Source: Alkalidesulfovibrio alkalitolerans DSM 16529
GTDB taxonomy: Bacteria; Desulfobacterota; Desulfovibrionia; Desulfovibrionales; Desulfovibrionaceae
DNA length: 64,000 nucleotides
Assembly (NCBI RefSeq): GCF_000422245.1
Contig: NZ_ATHI01000031.1
Coordinates: forward strand, 62,001-126,000
Direction: 5' to 3'
Shown here one piece after another: positions 18,442-27,314 of the stretch. A program made the translations under genes and the position numbers. How positions within the stretch are numbered: position 1 is the stretch's first letter; the number at the start of each line of letters is the position of its first letter. The notes under the pieces were generated by a model. It did not search any database, was not told the origin of the DNA, and saw only the letters and a list, made by a program, of their open reading frames with translations.

Positions 18442-20144
18442 GAACGCAACTGGCGAGGCTTTTTGTCGCGGCCTTGGTGATCGTGTCTTTCACATCGGGC
18501 GCGTTCGCCCAGGCGAACGCGCAGTCCGAGACCAAGCCCAAGGCTCAACCCATGCAGGTCTTCGCCGCCGGGGGGGCCGCCAATTCAGACTCATCGGCCG
18601 AACTGCGCTGGAAATTCACCGACGAATCCCTTTCCTCCGGGCGGCTCAAGGGGGTGCGCATCTACCGTCTTCTGGACGGCGACCGGATCGGTTTCAACAT
18701 CCCGCCCGTGGAACTTGTGGCAGACGTGGGCATGGGCACGAGCCTCAAGGTGGACGGCCTGAAGAACGGTTCGCGGGCCATTTTCATAGGCCGCGCCTAC
18801 GATCAGAGTGACGAGGAGATACACCAGGCTGTGTTCTTCGCCTTTCCCGGAGTGCCGGGCAAGGAGCGGCCGTCGCGTCTGAACAATCTTTACGCGGCGA
18901 ACGGAGCCACGGCGGTGGGGGTGTTCTGGGACCCGCTTCCCGAGATCAACATCGCGGGCTACGAGATCGCGCGCAGAGCCGACAACGAGGGCGACTACAC
19001 CGTGGTGGCCCGGTTCCCCAAGGTTGTGCGCCTGGATGTGGAGAGGACCGGGGCCGAGGCTCAGGAGCAGCTTCCCGAGATCAGGCCGACCATGTTTCGC
19101 GATTCGAGCGTCGAACCAGGCCGCACATATTCCTATCGCGTGCGGGCCATGGACATGGAAGGGAACTTCGGTCCCGACACGGTGGTGGAGTCGGTGCGCA
19201 TCGAGCCCGCCCGTTCGCCGTTGCCCGAAGAAGTTCTCTTGCTGGCGCGCAAGGGGTCCGACGAATCCCTGCGCGTGGCGAGGTACTACGCAGAGCGGCG
19301 CGGCGTGCCAGAGAGGAACATCCTCGAAGTGAGCATTCCCAAGGCCGCGCACACATTCAGGAATGTCCAAGTCGTCGAGGCCGTGCGCGAACATCTGCTG
19401 AACAACGGCTTGGCCGGAAAAATCAGGGTCATCGTGCCCTGCCGGGGGGTTCCGCTCGGCGATGGCCGCCGTTCCCTCGACTCCATGCTTATGGATCTTT
19501 TCGACCGCTACACCTGGGGCCGAACCATGGGCACCTCGAATCCGTTCTTCGGCCAGAACGCCCATTTCGACGGTTCTTTCGGACTTTACCTCGTCTCGCG
19601 TCTGGACGGACCGGACGCGGAGACCGCCATGGGGCTGGTGGACAAGGCCATCGCCGCCGAGCGCGAGGTCCGCGCCTCGTCGGGAGCGGCCTATTTCGTC
19701 AACGATCAGGCCGGGCAGGAAGGGGTCAAGGCCGCTGAACGTCACGGCGTGCAAGTCGTCACGAAGGACAGGCTCTACACCAAGGAAAACCTGATCCCCG
19801 ACGAGATCATGTGGTTCTTCTCCTGGGGGCACGAGTACAGAAAGATCAGGCGCAACGAGTGGCCCGTGGGCTCCATCGCGGGGTATCTCAAGTCGGACAC
19901 GCTGGCGCGTCTCAATCAGCCCAAGGCCGGGTACTGGGTGCAGGGACTTTTGGAAGAGGGCGTGACGGCCACCTACGGGGCCGTGGTGGAACCATATGTG
20001 CAGGGCTACACCCGTGGCGACATTCTGCTCGATCGTTTCTGGGGCGGGGAATACACCTTCGCCGAGGCCTACATCATGGCCACGCCCACGGTGCGCTGGG
20101 CCATGAGCGCGGTGGGCGATCCGCTCTACAAGCTCAGGAAATAA
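18432..20144 (+). CDS. TIGR03790-type secreted protein with fibronectin-III-like region
   Basis: A signal peptide (cleavage near SGAFA, residue 26) is followed by two fibronectin-III-like stretches at about 50-255 (INIAGYEIARRADNEGDYTV and PGRTYSYRVRAMDMEGNFGP). A C-terminal ~300-residue domain matches the uncharacterised TIGR03790 family, with RYYAERRGVPERNILEVSIP, SRLDGPDAETAMGLVDKA, FFSWGHE and EGVTATYGAVVEPYVQGY. The protein should act in the periplasm or outside. No catalytic function is established. It has a GGGAGGAGG ribosome site and sits between glycosyltransferases and the ABC exporter, so a link to polysaccharide handling is inferred from position only. Confidence 0.8.
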   Translation: MLLRTQLARLFVAALVIVSFTSGAFAQANAQSETKPKAQPMQVFAAGGAANSDSSAELRWKFTDESLSSGRLKGVRIYRLLDGDRIGFNIPPVELVADVGMGTSLKVDGLKNGSRAIFIGRAYDQSDEEIHQAVFFAFPGVPGKERPSRLNNLYAANGATAVGVFWDPLPEINIAGYEIARRADNEGDYTVVARFPKVVRLDVERTGAEAQEQLPEIRPTMFRDSSVEPGRTYSYRVRAMDMEGNFGPDTVVESVRIEPARSPLPEEVLLLARKGSDESLRVARYYAERRGVPERNILEVSIPKAAHTFRNVQVVEAVREHLLNNGLAGKIRVIVPCRGVPLGDGRRSLDSMLMDLFDRYTWGRTMGTSNPFFGQNAHFDGSFGLYLVSRLDGPDAETAMGLVDKAIAAEREVRASSGAAYFVNDQAGQEGVKAAERHGVQVVTKDRLYTKENLIPDEIMWFFSWGHEYRKIRRNEWPVGSIAGYLKSDTLARLNQPKAGYWVQGLLEEGVTATYGAVVEPYVQGYTRGDILLDRFWGGEYTFAEAYIMATPTVRWAMSAVGDPLYKLRK

Positions 20145-20167
20145 CCAAGGTTTTGGGGAGGGTGCGC

Positions 20168-21007
20168 ATGAACGGACAAGGAGCCATCCGCAATAGGGTG
20201 GTCATCGAGCAGAGGAAGGGGCTTCGCGCCCTGAATCTGGCCGAGCTTCGCGATTACAGGGATCTTCTGTTCTTCCTGGTCTGGAGGAGCATACGGGTGC
20301 GCTACGCGCAGTCGCTGCTCGGCGTCGGCTGGGCCGTGATCCAGCCGCTGTTCTCCATGATTGTCTTCACCGTGATCTTCGGGAATCTGGCCAAGGTGGA
20401 CTCGGACGGCGCGCCGTATGCGGTCTTCAGCTTCGCCGCGCTCGTCCCCTGGACCTACTTCTCCAACGCCCTGACCGAGAGCGCGGGCAGCCTGGTGGGC
20501 AATGCCGGCATGATCCGCAAGGTCTATTTTCCACGCATGGTCCTGCCGCTCTCGGCCGTGTTCGCGAAGCTCATCGACTTTTGCATCGCCCTGGTGATGC
20601 TGGCCGGGATCATGGCCTGGTACGGCATTGTTCCCACGCCATACGCCCTGACGCTGCCGTTGCTGGTCGTGTTGATGATGCTCACGGCCACGGGCATCGG
20701 CATGTGGCTCACCGCCCTGGCGATCCAATACCGCGATGTCCAGTATTCCATGAACTTCGTGGTGCAGCTCATGATGTACGCCGCGCCGGTCGTCTATCCG
20801 GCGTCGCTGATCCCCGAGCAATACGTTCTCTGGTACTCGCTGAACCCCATGGTGGGCGTCATCGAGGGCTTCAGGGCCGCGCTGCTCGGCACGGTGCCGA
20901 TGCCTTGGCAGGCCATCGGGCTGGGCTTCGCCGTGTCGTCCTTCCTGGCCGTCACAGGGGCGCTGTATTTCAGGAACAAGGAACGCATCTTCGCGGACGT
21001 GGCCTAG
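20168..21007 (+). CDS. wzm: ABC-2 type polysaccharide exporter permease (Wzm-like)
   Basis: This is an inner-membrane permease with about six hydrophobic segments. Family signatures are the amphipathic start LRDYRDLLFFLVWRSIRVRY, QSLLGVGWAVIQPL, and the late QLMMYAAPVVYPASLIPE and LNPMVGVIEGFRAALLG. It should pair with the adjacent ATPase to export a lipid-linked glycan. The ATG at 20168 follows a GGGGAGG ribosome site; the frame is open upstream, but that part overlaps the TIGR03790 gene in another phase. Confidence 0.92.
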   Translation: MNGQGAIRNRVVIEQRKGLRALNLAELRDYRDLLFFLVWRSIRVRYAQSLLGVGWAVIQPLFSMIVFTVIFGNLAKVDSDGAPYAVFSFAALVPWTYFSNALTESAGSLVGNAGMIRKVYFPRMVLPLSAVFAKLIDFCIALVMLAGIMAWYGIVPTPYALTLPLLVVLMMLTATGIGMWLTALAIQYRDVQYSMNFVVQLMMYAAPVVYPASLIPEQYVLWYSLNPMVGVIEGFRAALLGTVPMPWQAIGLGFAVSSFLAVTGALYFRNKERIFADVA

Positions 21008-21046
21008 GCCGCGTTTCCGCAAGCAGGGAATCCAGGGGGATATCGG

Positions 21047-22348
21047 ATGTGCGCGAAGCCCGCCATCATATCGGTTGAGAATCTCTCCAAGCGCTACAGG
21101 CTCGGTCTGAAGCAGGAGATGCACGATTCGCTCGCGGAGGCGGCCTTTTCATGGCTCAAGGCCCCGCTACGCAACTACAGGAACCTCAAGGCGCTGAACA
21201 CTTACTCCGGCAATGGCGACGGCGACGGCGAAGGCACCCTCTGGGCGCTCAGGGACATCTCCTTCGACGTGGCCGAAGGGGAAGTACTGGGCATCATCGG
21301 CCGCAACGGCGCGGGCAAGAGCACGCTGCTCAAGATCCTCTCGCGCATTACCGAGCCCACGCAGGGGCGCGTGGTCATCAATGGACGCGTGGCCAGTCTG
21401 CTCGAAGTCGGCACGGGCTTTCACCCGGAACTCACCGGGCGTGAGAACGTGTACATGAACGGCAGTATCTTGGGCATGCGTAAGACGGAGATAGATCGGA
21501 AATTCGACGAGATCATTGATTTCTCGGGGCTCGAACAGTTCATCGACACGCCCATCAAGCGGTATTCGTCCGGCATGACCATGCGCCTGGCCTTCTCGGT
21601 GGCCGCCCACCTGGAACCGGAAATACTGATCATCGACGAGGTCTTGGCAGTGGGCGACGCGGCTTTTCAGAAAAAATGCCTGGGCAAAATGCAGGAAGTG
21701 GCGACCGGCGGACGCACGGTGCTCTTTGTGAGCCATCAACTCGATGCCGTGTCCACCCTCTGCAATCGGGCCATGTTGCTCAATCAAGGCGAGATCGTTG
21801 TCGAGGGAAAGACCGACGAGGTCATCGGTCATTATCTGGCAGGCGCCTTTGCACGTAACGAACAGTCGCTGCGCGAGAGAACTGACAGGGGGGGCGCAGG
21901 AAGCGTGCAGTTCACGGAAACATGGATAGAAGACCTGGACGGAAACAGGATATCGTTCGCGCAATCCGGATCGCCGCTGAAAATTGTCGCGACGTATGAA
22001 ACGCTTCGTGAGGATGCGATAGGAGACCTGAAGCTGGCGTTCTGGCTGTTCTCGGCCAAGAACGTTCCATTGTGCGAGTTCAACAACAAGATTTCAGGAC
22101 AGGAATTCAAGGCGAACATCCCTCGCCGTGGCCGGGTCGAATGCGTGATCCCGAGGCTTTGCCTGAATGCTGGAAAATATCACTACAGCGTCTTCATAAA
22201 GACCTATGGCCGCATTCAGGATTGGGTCGGAGACGCAGGGGCGTTCGAGGTAGAAGGCGGTGCATTCTTCGATAACGGAATATTGCCGGACAAGAAATGG
22301 TTGTTTCTTCAAGATCATGCCTGGAGCCTCTCGGAGGCGGAAGAGTAG
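21047..22348 (+). CDS. wzt: Polysaccharide exporter ATPase with C-terminal carbohydrate-binding domain (Wzt-like)
   Basis: This is the ATPase partner of Wzm. Walker A is IGRNGAGKST, the signature is KRYSSGMTMRLAF, and Walker B is ILIIDEVLAVGD, followed by a switch-like FVSHQLDAVS. After residue ~285 a separate beta-rich domain of ~145 residues (starting GSVQFTETWIEDLDG) matches the Wzt C-terminal fold that recognises the end of the finished glycan. Such a domain suggests export of a chain with a defined cap. Bases from this domain onward become visibly A/T-richer than the upstream locus. Confidence 0.92.
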   Translation: MCAKPAIISVENLSKRYRLGLKQEMHDSLAEAAFSWLKAPLRNYRNLKALNTYSGNGDGDGEGTLWALRDISFDVAEGEVLGIIGRNGAGKSTLLKILSRITEPTQGRVVINGRVASLLEVGTGFHPELTGRENVYMNGSILGMRKTEIDRKFDEIIDFSGLEQFIDTPIKRYSSGMTMRLAFSVAAHLEPEILIIDEVLAVGDAAFQKKCLGKMQEVATGGRTVLFVSHQLDAVSTLCNRAMLLNQGEIVVEGKTDEVIGHYLAGAFARNEQSLRERTDRGGAGSVQFTETWIEDLDGNRISFAQSGSPLKIVATYETLREDAIGDLKLAFWLFSAKNVPLCEFNNKISGQEFKANIPRRGRVECVIPRLCLNAGKYHYSVFIKTYGRIQDWVGDAGAFEVEGGAFFDNGILPDKKWLFLQDHAWSLSEAEE

Positions 22349-22350
22349 CC

Positions 22351-23871
22351 ATGTTCATGAAGACCGGAATTGTTGATACGATGTCCGATTCCCACTTCGT
22401 CGTTGTCCGTCAAAGGGATGGGAGCATTCATGTCGATGGGCAGCGTGAATGTTCTTTCGGTCGCAAGATCGAAAGAAGGGGCGAAAACGCCCCGGAAGGC
22501 GTTTTTGCCTGGTGGAGGTATGAAGATGGCCTTCTTGAGGTGGCAGTCGATAGATATGGAATGTATCCGCTGTACTACTTCGAGCATGACGGCGTGTTCG
22601 GTGTTTCACCTTCGATCCTGAAGCTGATCGAGCTTGGCGCCCCGAAAGATATTGATGTAGTCGGGTTGTCTGTCTTTCTCAGAATCGGCTTCTTTTTGGG
22701 AGAAAGAACCCCTTTCAAGAACATCCATGCAATGCCTCCCGGAGGGCGTCTGCGCTGGGATGGCGTTCTTCGCATCGAATCAGGCTTCAATTTTCCGAAA
22801 GAACAGAGCATCACGCGCGAGCAGGCTGTCGATGGATATATAGATCTGTTTCGTGAATCGATCGCCCAGAGTTGTCCCGAGACTGGGACGGTGGCCGTCC
22901 CGCTGAGCGGAGGCAAGGATTCGCGGCACATACTCCTCGAATTGTGCCGCCAGGGCGCACGGCCTGCTTTTGTCGTGACCGCGCACCATTATCCGCCCAG
23001 GAGCAATGATGACGTAGAGATCGCCAAGCAGATCTCAGCGCGGCTTGGCTTGAGGCATCTGGTTCTGAAGCAGACGGAATCGCGACTCGAAGCAGAGATG
23101 TTTGCCAACGAACGGACGAACTTCTGTTCGGACGAGCATTCCTGGGCAGCCGTCCTTGCGCGTACATTGAGCGATACCTGCAACGTCGTCTACGACGGAA
23201 TCGCGGGGGATTCTCTCTCCGAGTCGATCTTCTCGCGGCAGGAAACGCTTTGCGCGTCACGGGAGAGCGATCTGTACCGTTTCGCTGAAAATCTCGTTTC
23301 CAGGTCATTCTCGTTCAATGAATCTGTCATGGATTATATACTGGCCGAGGATTTCAAAAGGCTGTTGCCTCGTGGCATGGCGATCGAGGAGATAGTGCTC
23401 GAACTGCGGAAGTACACAAACACGAATCATCCGGTAAAATATTTCTATTTCATGAACAGGGCACGGAGAGAGATAGCTCTGGTTCCGTTCTCCATGTACA
23501 GCAAGTCGATAGATGTCTTTGCACCGTATCTGAACAGCGAGCTTCACGATTTCCTGCGGTCTATTCCGAACAGCATATTTCTTGAGGGTGGGCTGCACAG
23601 GGAGGCAATACGCAAGGCGTTCCCAGATTTCTCCGGCATCGGCTACGAGCATGGAGGGGCGAATAAGGTTCCAGACTTCGATCACAACATTCGTTTTTGT
23701 CGCGATGTCCTCAGATCGTTCTGCTTCAATAATTCGCGGTCCATCGATTCGTTGAAGGTTAATGCCCGATTGATGTGGGGTGCAATAAACGATGGTTATG
23801 GTTCCAGGACGCGATGGTTCATTCCGATGTATATTTATATGTCTCAGCTAGACAAAATCATTCATTATTGA
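22351..23871 (+). CDS. Asparagine-synthetase-like protein lacking the N-terminal Cys
   Basis: The N-terminal half resembles a class II glutamine amidotransferase fold (AVDRYGMYPLYYF, FGVSPSILKLIELG), but no Met-Cys start exists (it reads MFMKTGIV), so glutamine hydrolysis by the usual nucleophile is unlikely. The C-terminal half has the ATP-pyrophosphatase loop VPLSGGKDSRHIL near residue 190, and YDGIAGDSLSES. It probably adenylates a carboxylate and transfers an amine or another nucleophile, as in other Cys-less relatives. It starts 3 bases after wzt; in-frame ATGs at 22357 and 22381 are alternatives. Its base composition is A/T-richer than the core locus. The substrate is unknown. Confidence 0.8.
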   Translation: MFMKTGIVDTMSDSHFVVVRQRDGSIHVDGQRECSFGRKIERRGENAPEGVFAWWRYEDGLLEVAVDRYGMYPLYYFEHDGVFGVSPSILKLIELGAPKDIDVVGLSVFLRIGFFLGERTPFKNIHAMPPGGRLRWDGVLRIESGFNFPKEQSITREQAVDGYIDLFRESIAQSCPETGTVAVPLSGGKDSRHILLELCRQGARPAFVVTAHHYPPRSNDDVEIAKQISARLGLRHLVLKQTESRLEAEMFANERTNFCSDEHSWAAVLARTLSDTCNVVYDGIAGDSLSESIFSRQETLCASRESDLYRFAENLVSRSFSFNESVMDYILAEDFKRLLPRGMAIEEIVLELRKYTNTNHPVKYFYFMNRARREIALVPFSMYSKSIDVFAPYLNSELHDFLRSIPNSIFLEGGLHREAIRKAFPDFSGIGYEHGGANKVPDFDHNIRFCRDVLRSFCFNNSRSIDSLKVNARLMWGAINDGYGSRTRWFIPMYIYMSQLDKIIHY

Positions 23872-23941
23872 TTTTGAATGGAATTTGTACCTTGGTATTT
23901 TTGTTGCATTATTGGAGTCTGCCGCATGCTGGAGGTTAGCG

Positions 23942-24910
23942 ATGAAGGGTGAAGACTTCGCAACAATTCTTATTTGTACATATGGAAGGGCTGACAGCCT
24001 GCGCCGTACTCTCGAAACATTGATTCCGAACAATGTGGACGATGCATGCGAAGTACTCGTCGTGGACAACAATTCGAAAGACCATACGCAGGATGTTCTC
24101 AAGGAATATGCCGCGAAATACCCCGATCTGTTCAGACATTATTTCGAGAAGACACAAGGCCGGGGAGCAGCCCTGAATACCGGGATCGCGGCCTCCCGCG
24201 GCGACGTGATCATCTTCGCCGACGACGACCTGCTCTTGCCCGCGAACTGGCTCGCCGAGATCAGGAGAGCCTTGCGAGAACATCCGGAGTGCTCCGTCTT
24301 CGGGGGGAAGGTCATCCCCGTTCTGCCGGACGGCATGGGCATGCCCGAGTGGGTTCACCGCGTCGACCCGAAGAATATCGCGGAAGGGCCTCTCGTAGAT
24401 CACAACAAGGGGGATACCGTTCGCAGCTACCATGAGCGCGGCATGTGCACCCCCATCGGCGCCATGACTTTTTTTCGGAAGGAAGTCCTTTCACGTCACG
24501 GTCTTTTCGAGGAAACCGTGGGCACGACCGGGCGGACGATGCCCAACGAGGACAGCATATGGGGAATGCGTCTCAAAAAGGCTGGCGAGCCCATGCTCTA
24601 CATTCCGAGCGTGTATGTTCACCACGTGACCGATCCAGCTCGCCTGACCAAGGAATATTTCCGCCGCTATTTCTGGAAATCCGGGCAGGTCTGCCGCTAC
24701 TGGACGGCTGACGATGCCGAATCGAAACGTCGTCGGCTTCTCAATGTTCCCCGCGAATTCTATCTGAAGCTCGTCCGGGCCGTCGGATCCTATCTGGCTG
24801 CCCAGGCGCGCCGCGAGCCGCCGGGCATGCGCTTTGCCCGCGAACTGGACGTGATTTTTTTTGCGAGCGTCGTGTCCGGATTTCTTCGCGAGAGGGGAAC
24901 CGGTTCGTGA
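23942..24910 (+). CDS. Glycosyltransferase family 2
   Basis: This is a GT-A transferase with TILICTYGRADSLRRTLETL, VDNNSKDHT, the metal-binding FADDDLLLP and the acceptor-region MPNEDSIWGMRLKKAG. The start is chosen at the ATG at 23942 behind TGGAGG, although the frame is open a little upstream. The C-terminal ~70 residues are basic. It overlaps the next glycosyltransferase by 4 bases (GTGA), implying a matched pair acting in sequence. Confidence 0.87.
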   Translation: MKGEDFATILICTYGRADSLRRTLETLIPNNVDDACEVLVVDNNSKDHTQDVLKEYAAKYPDLFRHYFEKTQGRGAALNTGIAASRGDVIIFADDDLLLPANWLAEIRRALREHPECSVFGGKVIPVLPDGMGMPEWVHRVDPKNIAEGPLVDHNKGDTVRSYHERGMCTPIGAMTFFRKEVLSRHGLFEETVGTTGRTMPNEDSIWGMRLKKAGEPMLYIPSVYVHHVTDPARLTKEYFRRYFWKSGQVCRYWTADDAESKRRRLLNVPREFYLKLVRAVGSYLAAQARREPPGMRFARELDVIFFASVVSGFLRERGTGS

Positions 24911-26058
24911 CTCGACGCTTGTGCTACGTGGCGAACCCGGGCTGGCCGCATGTGGAGAAGTGGGCCAGATGGTTCGCGGGCAGGGAAGGTTACGAAGTGC
25001 ATATCGTTTCCGAATCCCGGCCCGGTTACGACGAGGTGCGCTGGCATCCCCTGCGCATCGAAGGTCCCCGGCCGCTGCCGTGGACGATCCGCGCGCAGCG
25101 GGCGTTCGCTGCCGCGTTCAAAGCCATCCAACCGTCCCTGGTGCATCTGCACAACCTCGAATACGGCATGTTCCCGGCCGCCCTGGCGTGGCGCGGACCC
25201 ATGGTCCTGACCACCTACGGCCTCGACATCACGCGGTTCGAATCTCGTGGCGACTCGTGGCGCGCGCGCATGGCCAAACGTCATCTTCTGCGCAGGGCCG
25301 AAGCGGTCACCGCGGCATCCCGGTTTCTGGCCCGGCGCACGATGGAAATTGGCGGCCTGCCCGAAGAGAAAGTTTTCGTCACCCCCTTCGGCGTCGACAC
25401 ACGCGCGTTTTCCCGTCGTGCCCCGGCCCGGACGGACGGGCTGACAGTCCTCGGCATGCCCAAAGATATCAAGCCCGAATACGCTCCGCTCGATTTTATC
25501 AGAGCCTTCGAGTTGCTCAGGCGTAAGGGGCGCCGGATTCGCGGATTCATTCAGGGCGAAGGGCCGCTTCGCGCACAGGCCGAGGGCTTGGTCCAAGAAC
25601 TCGGCCTCACGGAGATGTTCGAGATTCGGGGGCGAGTGCCGTTGCAGAACATGCCCCAGGTGTATGAAGAGATGAACATCTGTGTGCTCCCTTCGCTTCA
25701 AGAAAGCTTCGGCGTGGCCGCGCTTGAGGCGCAAAGCATGGAAGTCCCTGTCGTGGCTTCTCGTGTCGAGGGATTGAGCGAGGTTCTCGTGGACGGCGTC
25801 ACGGGTTTTCACGTTCCTCCGGCAGCCCCGGAAATCATTGCGGAGCGCCTGGACAGACTGATTCTCGACCCGGCGCTCCTCGATTCCATGGGCAAGGCAG
25901 GGCGGCGGTTCGTGGAGCAGCATTTCGACTGGGAAGTCAATGCGCGGGCCATGGAAGATATTTACGAGCGTCATATCGGGTCGCCCCAAAAGCGTCCTCT
26001 GTTGCGTTGCGGCGATAAGTTTGAATCCTCGCGTATTGGCAATGCCAGTCGGCCTTGA
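24907..26058 (+). CDS. Glycosyltransferase family 4
   Basis: This is a GT-B transferase. The N-terminus LCYVANPGWPHVEKWARWFA and VHLHNLEYGMF belong to the acceptor domain. The donor domain shows VTPFGVDTRAF, VLGMPKDIKPEYAPLDFIRA and the E-x7-E element LQESFGVAALEAQSMEVPVV. It starts with GTG overlapping the preceding TGA by 4 bases. The last ~30 residues after the catalytic domain are unconserved-looking and basic. Confidence 0.87.
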   Translation: MTRRLCYVANPGWPHVEKWARWFAGREGYEVHIVSESRPGYDEVRWHPLRIEGPRPLPWTIRAQRAFAAAFKAIQPSLVHLHNLEYGMFPAALAWRGPMVLTTYGLDITRFESRGDSWRARMAKRHLLRRAEAVTAASRFLARRTMEIGGLPEEKVFVTPFGVDTRAFSRRAPARTDGLTVLGMPKDIKPEYAPLDFIRAFELLRRKGRRIRGFIQGEGPLRAQAEGLVQELGLTEMFEIRGRVPLQNMPQVYEEMNICVLPSLQESFGVAALEAQSMEVPVVASRVEGLSEVLVDGVTGFHVPPAAPEIIAERLDRLILDPALLDSMGKAGRRFVEQHFDWEVNARAMEDIYERHIGSPQKRPLLRCGDKFESSRIGNASRP

Positions 26059-26199
26059 ATTTTTGTTGCGTTTTACATCCGGTTCTTTTGAACGACCCTC
26101 GGAACGGAGTCTTTGAGCGGACCCATCTGCCGCGTTTCGCAAAAATGCATGAAAGGATGGACGCTTTTTGTATGTTATTTTTTCAAAAGGAGCTATGTC

Positions 26200-27285
26200 A
26201 TGCACAGTTCTCCAAGAAATAAGAACAACATGGACAAGAGCTCCGTATTGCGGGCCGATGATCCTGGCTCGACAATGCATCGGGACAGGCGGTATCTGGA
26301 TATTGTTCACGCGATTCTGGGGCCCCTGATTCCATCCGGATCTTCAGTGGCGTTATTTGACTTTCCCAATTATTCGAATGTCGGAGACAGCGCTATCTGG
26401 CTCGGGGAAGAATATTATCTGAAAAATAAAATAAATGCGCATATACTGGCAGCCGATGATCATCACCTTGTCGAGCGAGAATTGCCTGAGCTTCCGGACA
26501 GAACAGTCATTCTCATCCAGGGAGGAGGGAATTTCGGCGATCTGTATCCCCGGCATCAGGAATTGCGGAGAAAGATTGTTGCGAGATATGTGCGTCATCG
26601 CGTGATCCAGCTCCCGCAATCTATTCATTATCAGGATTCTCATAAAAAAGAGATGTGCCGGAAGGCATTCAGCGAACATAACGACTTCCATCTGATCGTC
26701 CGCGATCGGCCCAGCCTGGAAATCGCTAGGCAACTGCATGACGGCCCCAGCTATTTGTGTCCGGACATGGCGCTTTGCTTGGGGGAATTGGCCCGACCAG
26801 CCGCTCCTACCCACTCGATTGTCGGCCTGTTGCGTACGGACAGGGAGAAAGTCATGGCTGACGTTTCCCCGGTTCCCGATGATAAGGGGATACTTGCGAC
26901 CGATTGGGTGGATGAGCCGATCACCTTGGCCCGCAAGGCCACCACCTTGGTCGAACGGATTCAGGACAGGTGTTCCCGTAAGGCGGGTGTGCTGTATGAC
27001 CTGAAGTGCCGCCTCTACCACGCCTTGGCCCAGGAAAGATTTAAGCGCGGCTGCGGCATTCTGAGTTCCGGACAGGTCGTGATCACTGATAGGCTGCATG
27101 GGCACATCATGTGCTGCCTCCTGGGCATTCCGCATGTGGTTTTGGACAACAGTTACCGAAAGATCGGTAATTTTCGGGACGCTTGGGGCACGGGCGAAGG
27201 TTTGTGCGTCTCGGCGGACACGCTTTCCCAGGCATATGAGAAGGCGCTCGATCGTCTCTCCGAGGTGCGTTCCACAAAACATTGA
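26200..27285 (+). CDS. Polysaccharide pyruvyl transferase family protein
   Basis: This is a CsaB/EpsO-like protein expected to place pyruvate ketals on sugars, or possibly a family member that acts as a transferase of another group. Motifs are LFDFPNYSNVGDSAIWLGEE, LIQGGGNFGDLYPRHQ, RDRPSLEIA and the late VVITDRLHGHIMCCLLGIPHVVLDN with the conserved RLHG. A perfect AAAGGAG site seven bases before the ATG at 26200 fixes the start; the frame is open 29 codons further upstream. The gene is A/T-richer than the core locus, like the two preceding segments, hinting at separate acquisition. Confidence 0.88.
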   Translation: MHSSPRNKNNMDKSSVLRADDPGSTMHRDRRYLDIVHAILGPLIPSGSSVALFDFPNYSNVGDSAIWLGEEYYLKNKINAHILAADDHHLVERELPELPDRTVILIQGGGNFGDLYPRHQELRRKIVARYVRHRVIQLPQSIHYQDSHKKEMCRKAFSEHNDFHLIVRDRPSLEIARQLHDGPSYLCPDMALCLGELARPAAPTHSIVGLLRTDREKVMADVSPVPDDKGILATDWVDEPITLARKATTLVERIQDRCSRKAGVLYDLKCRLYHALAQERFKRGCGILSSGQVVITDRLHGHIMCCLLGIPHVVLDNSYRKIGNFRDAWGTGEGLCVSADTLSQAYEKALDRLSEVRSTKH

Positions 27286-27314
27286 GGCTTGGGGTGGGGA
27301 GGATGGAGGCATGA

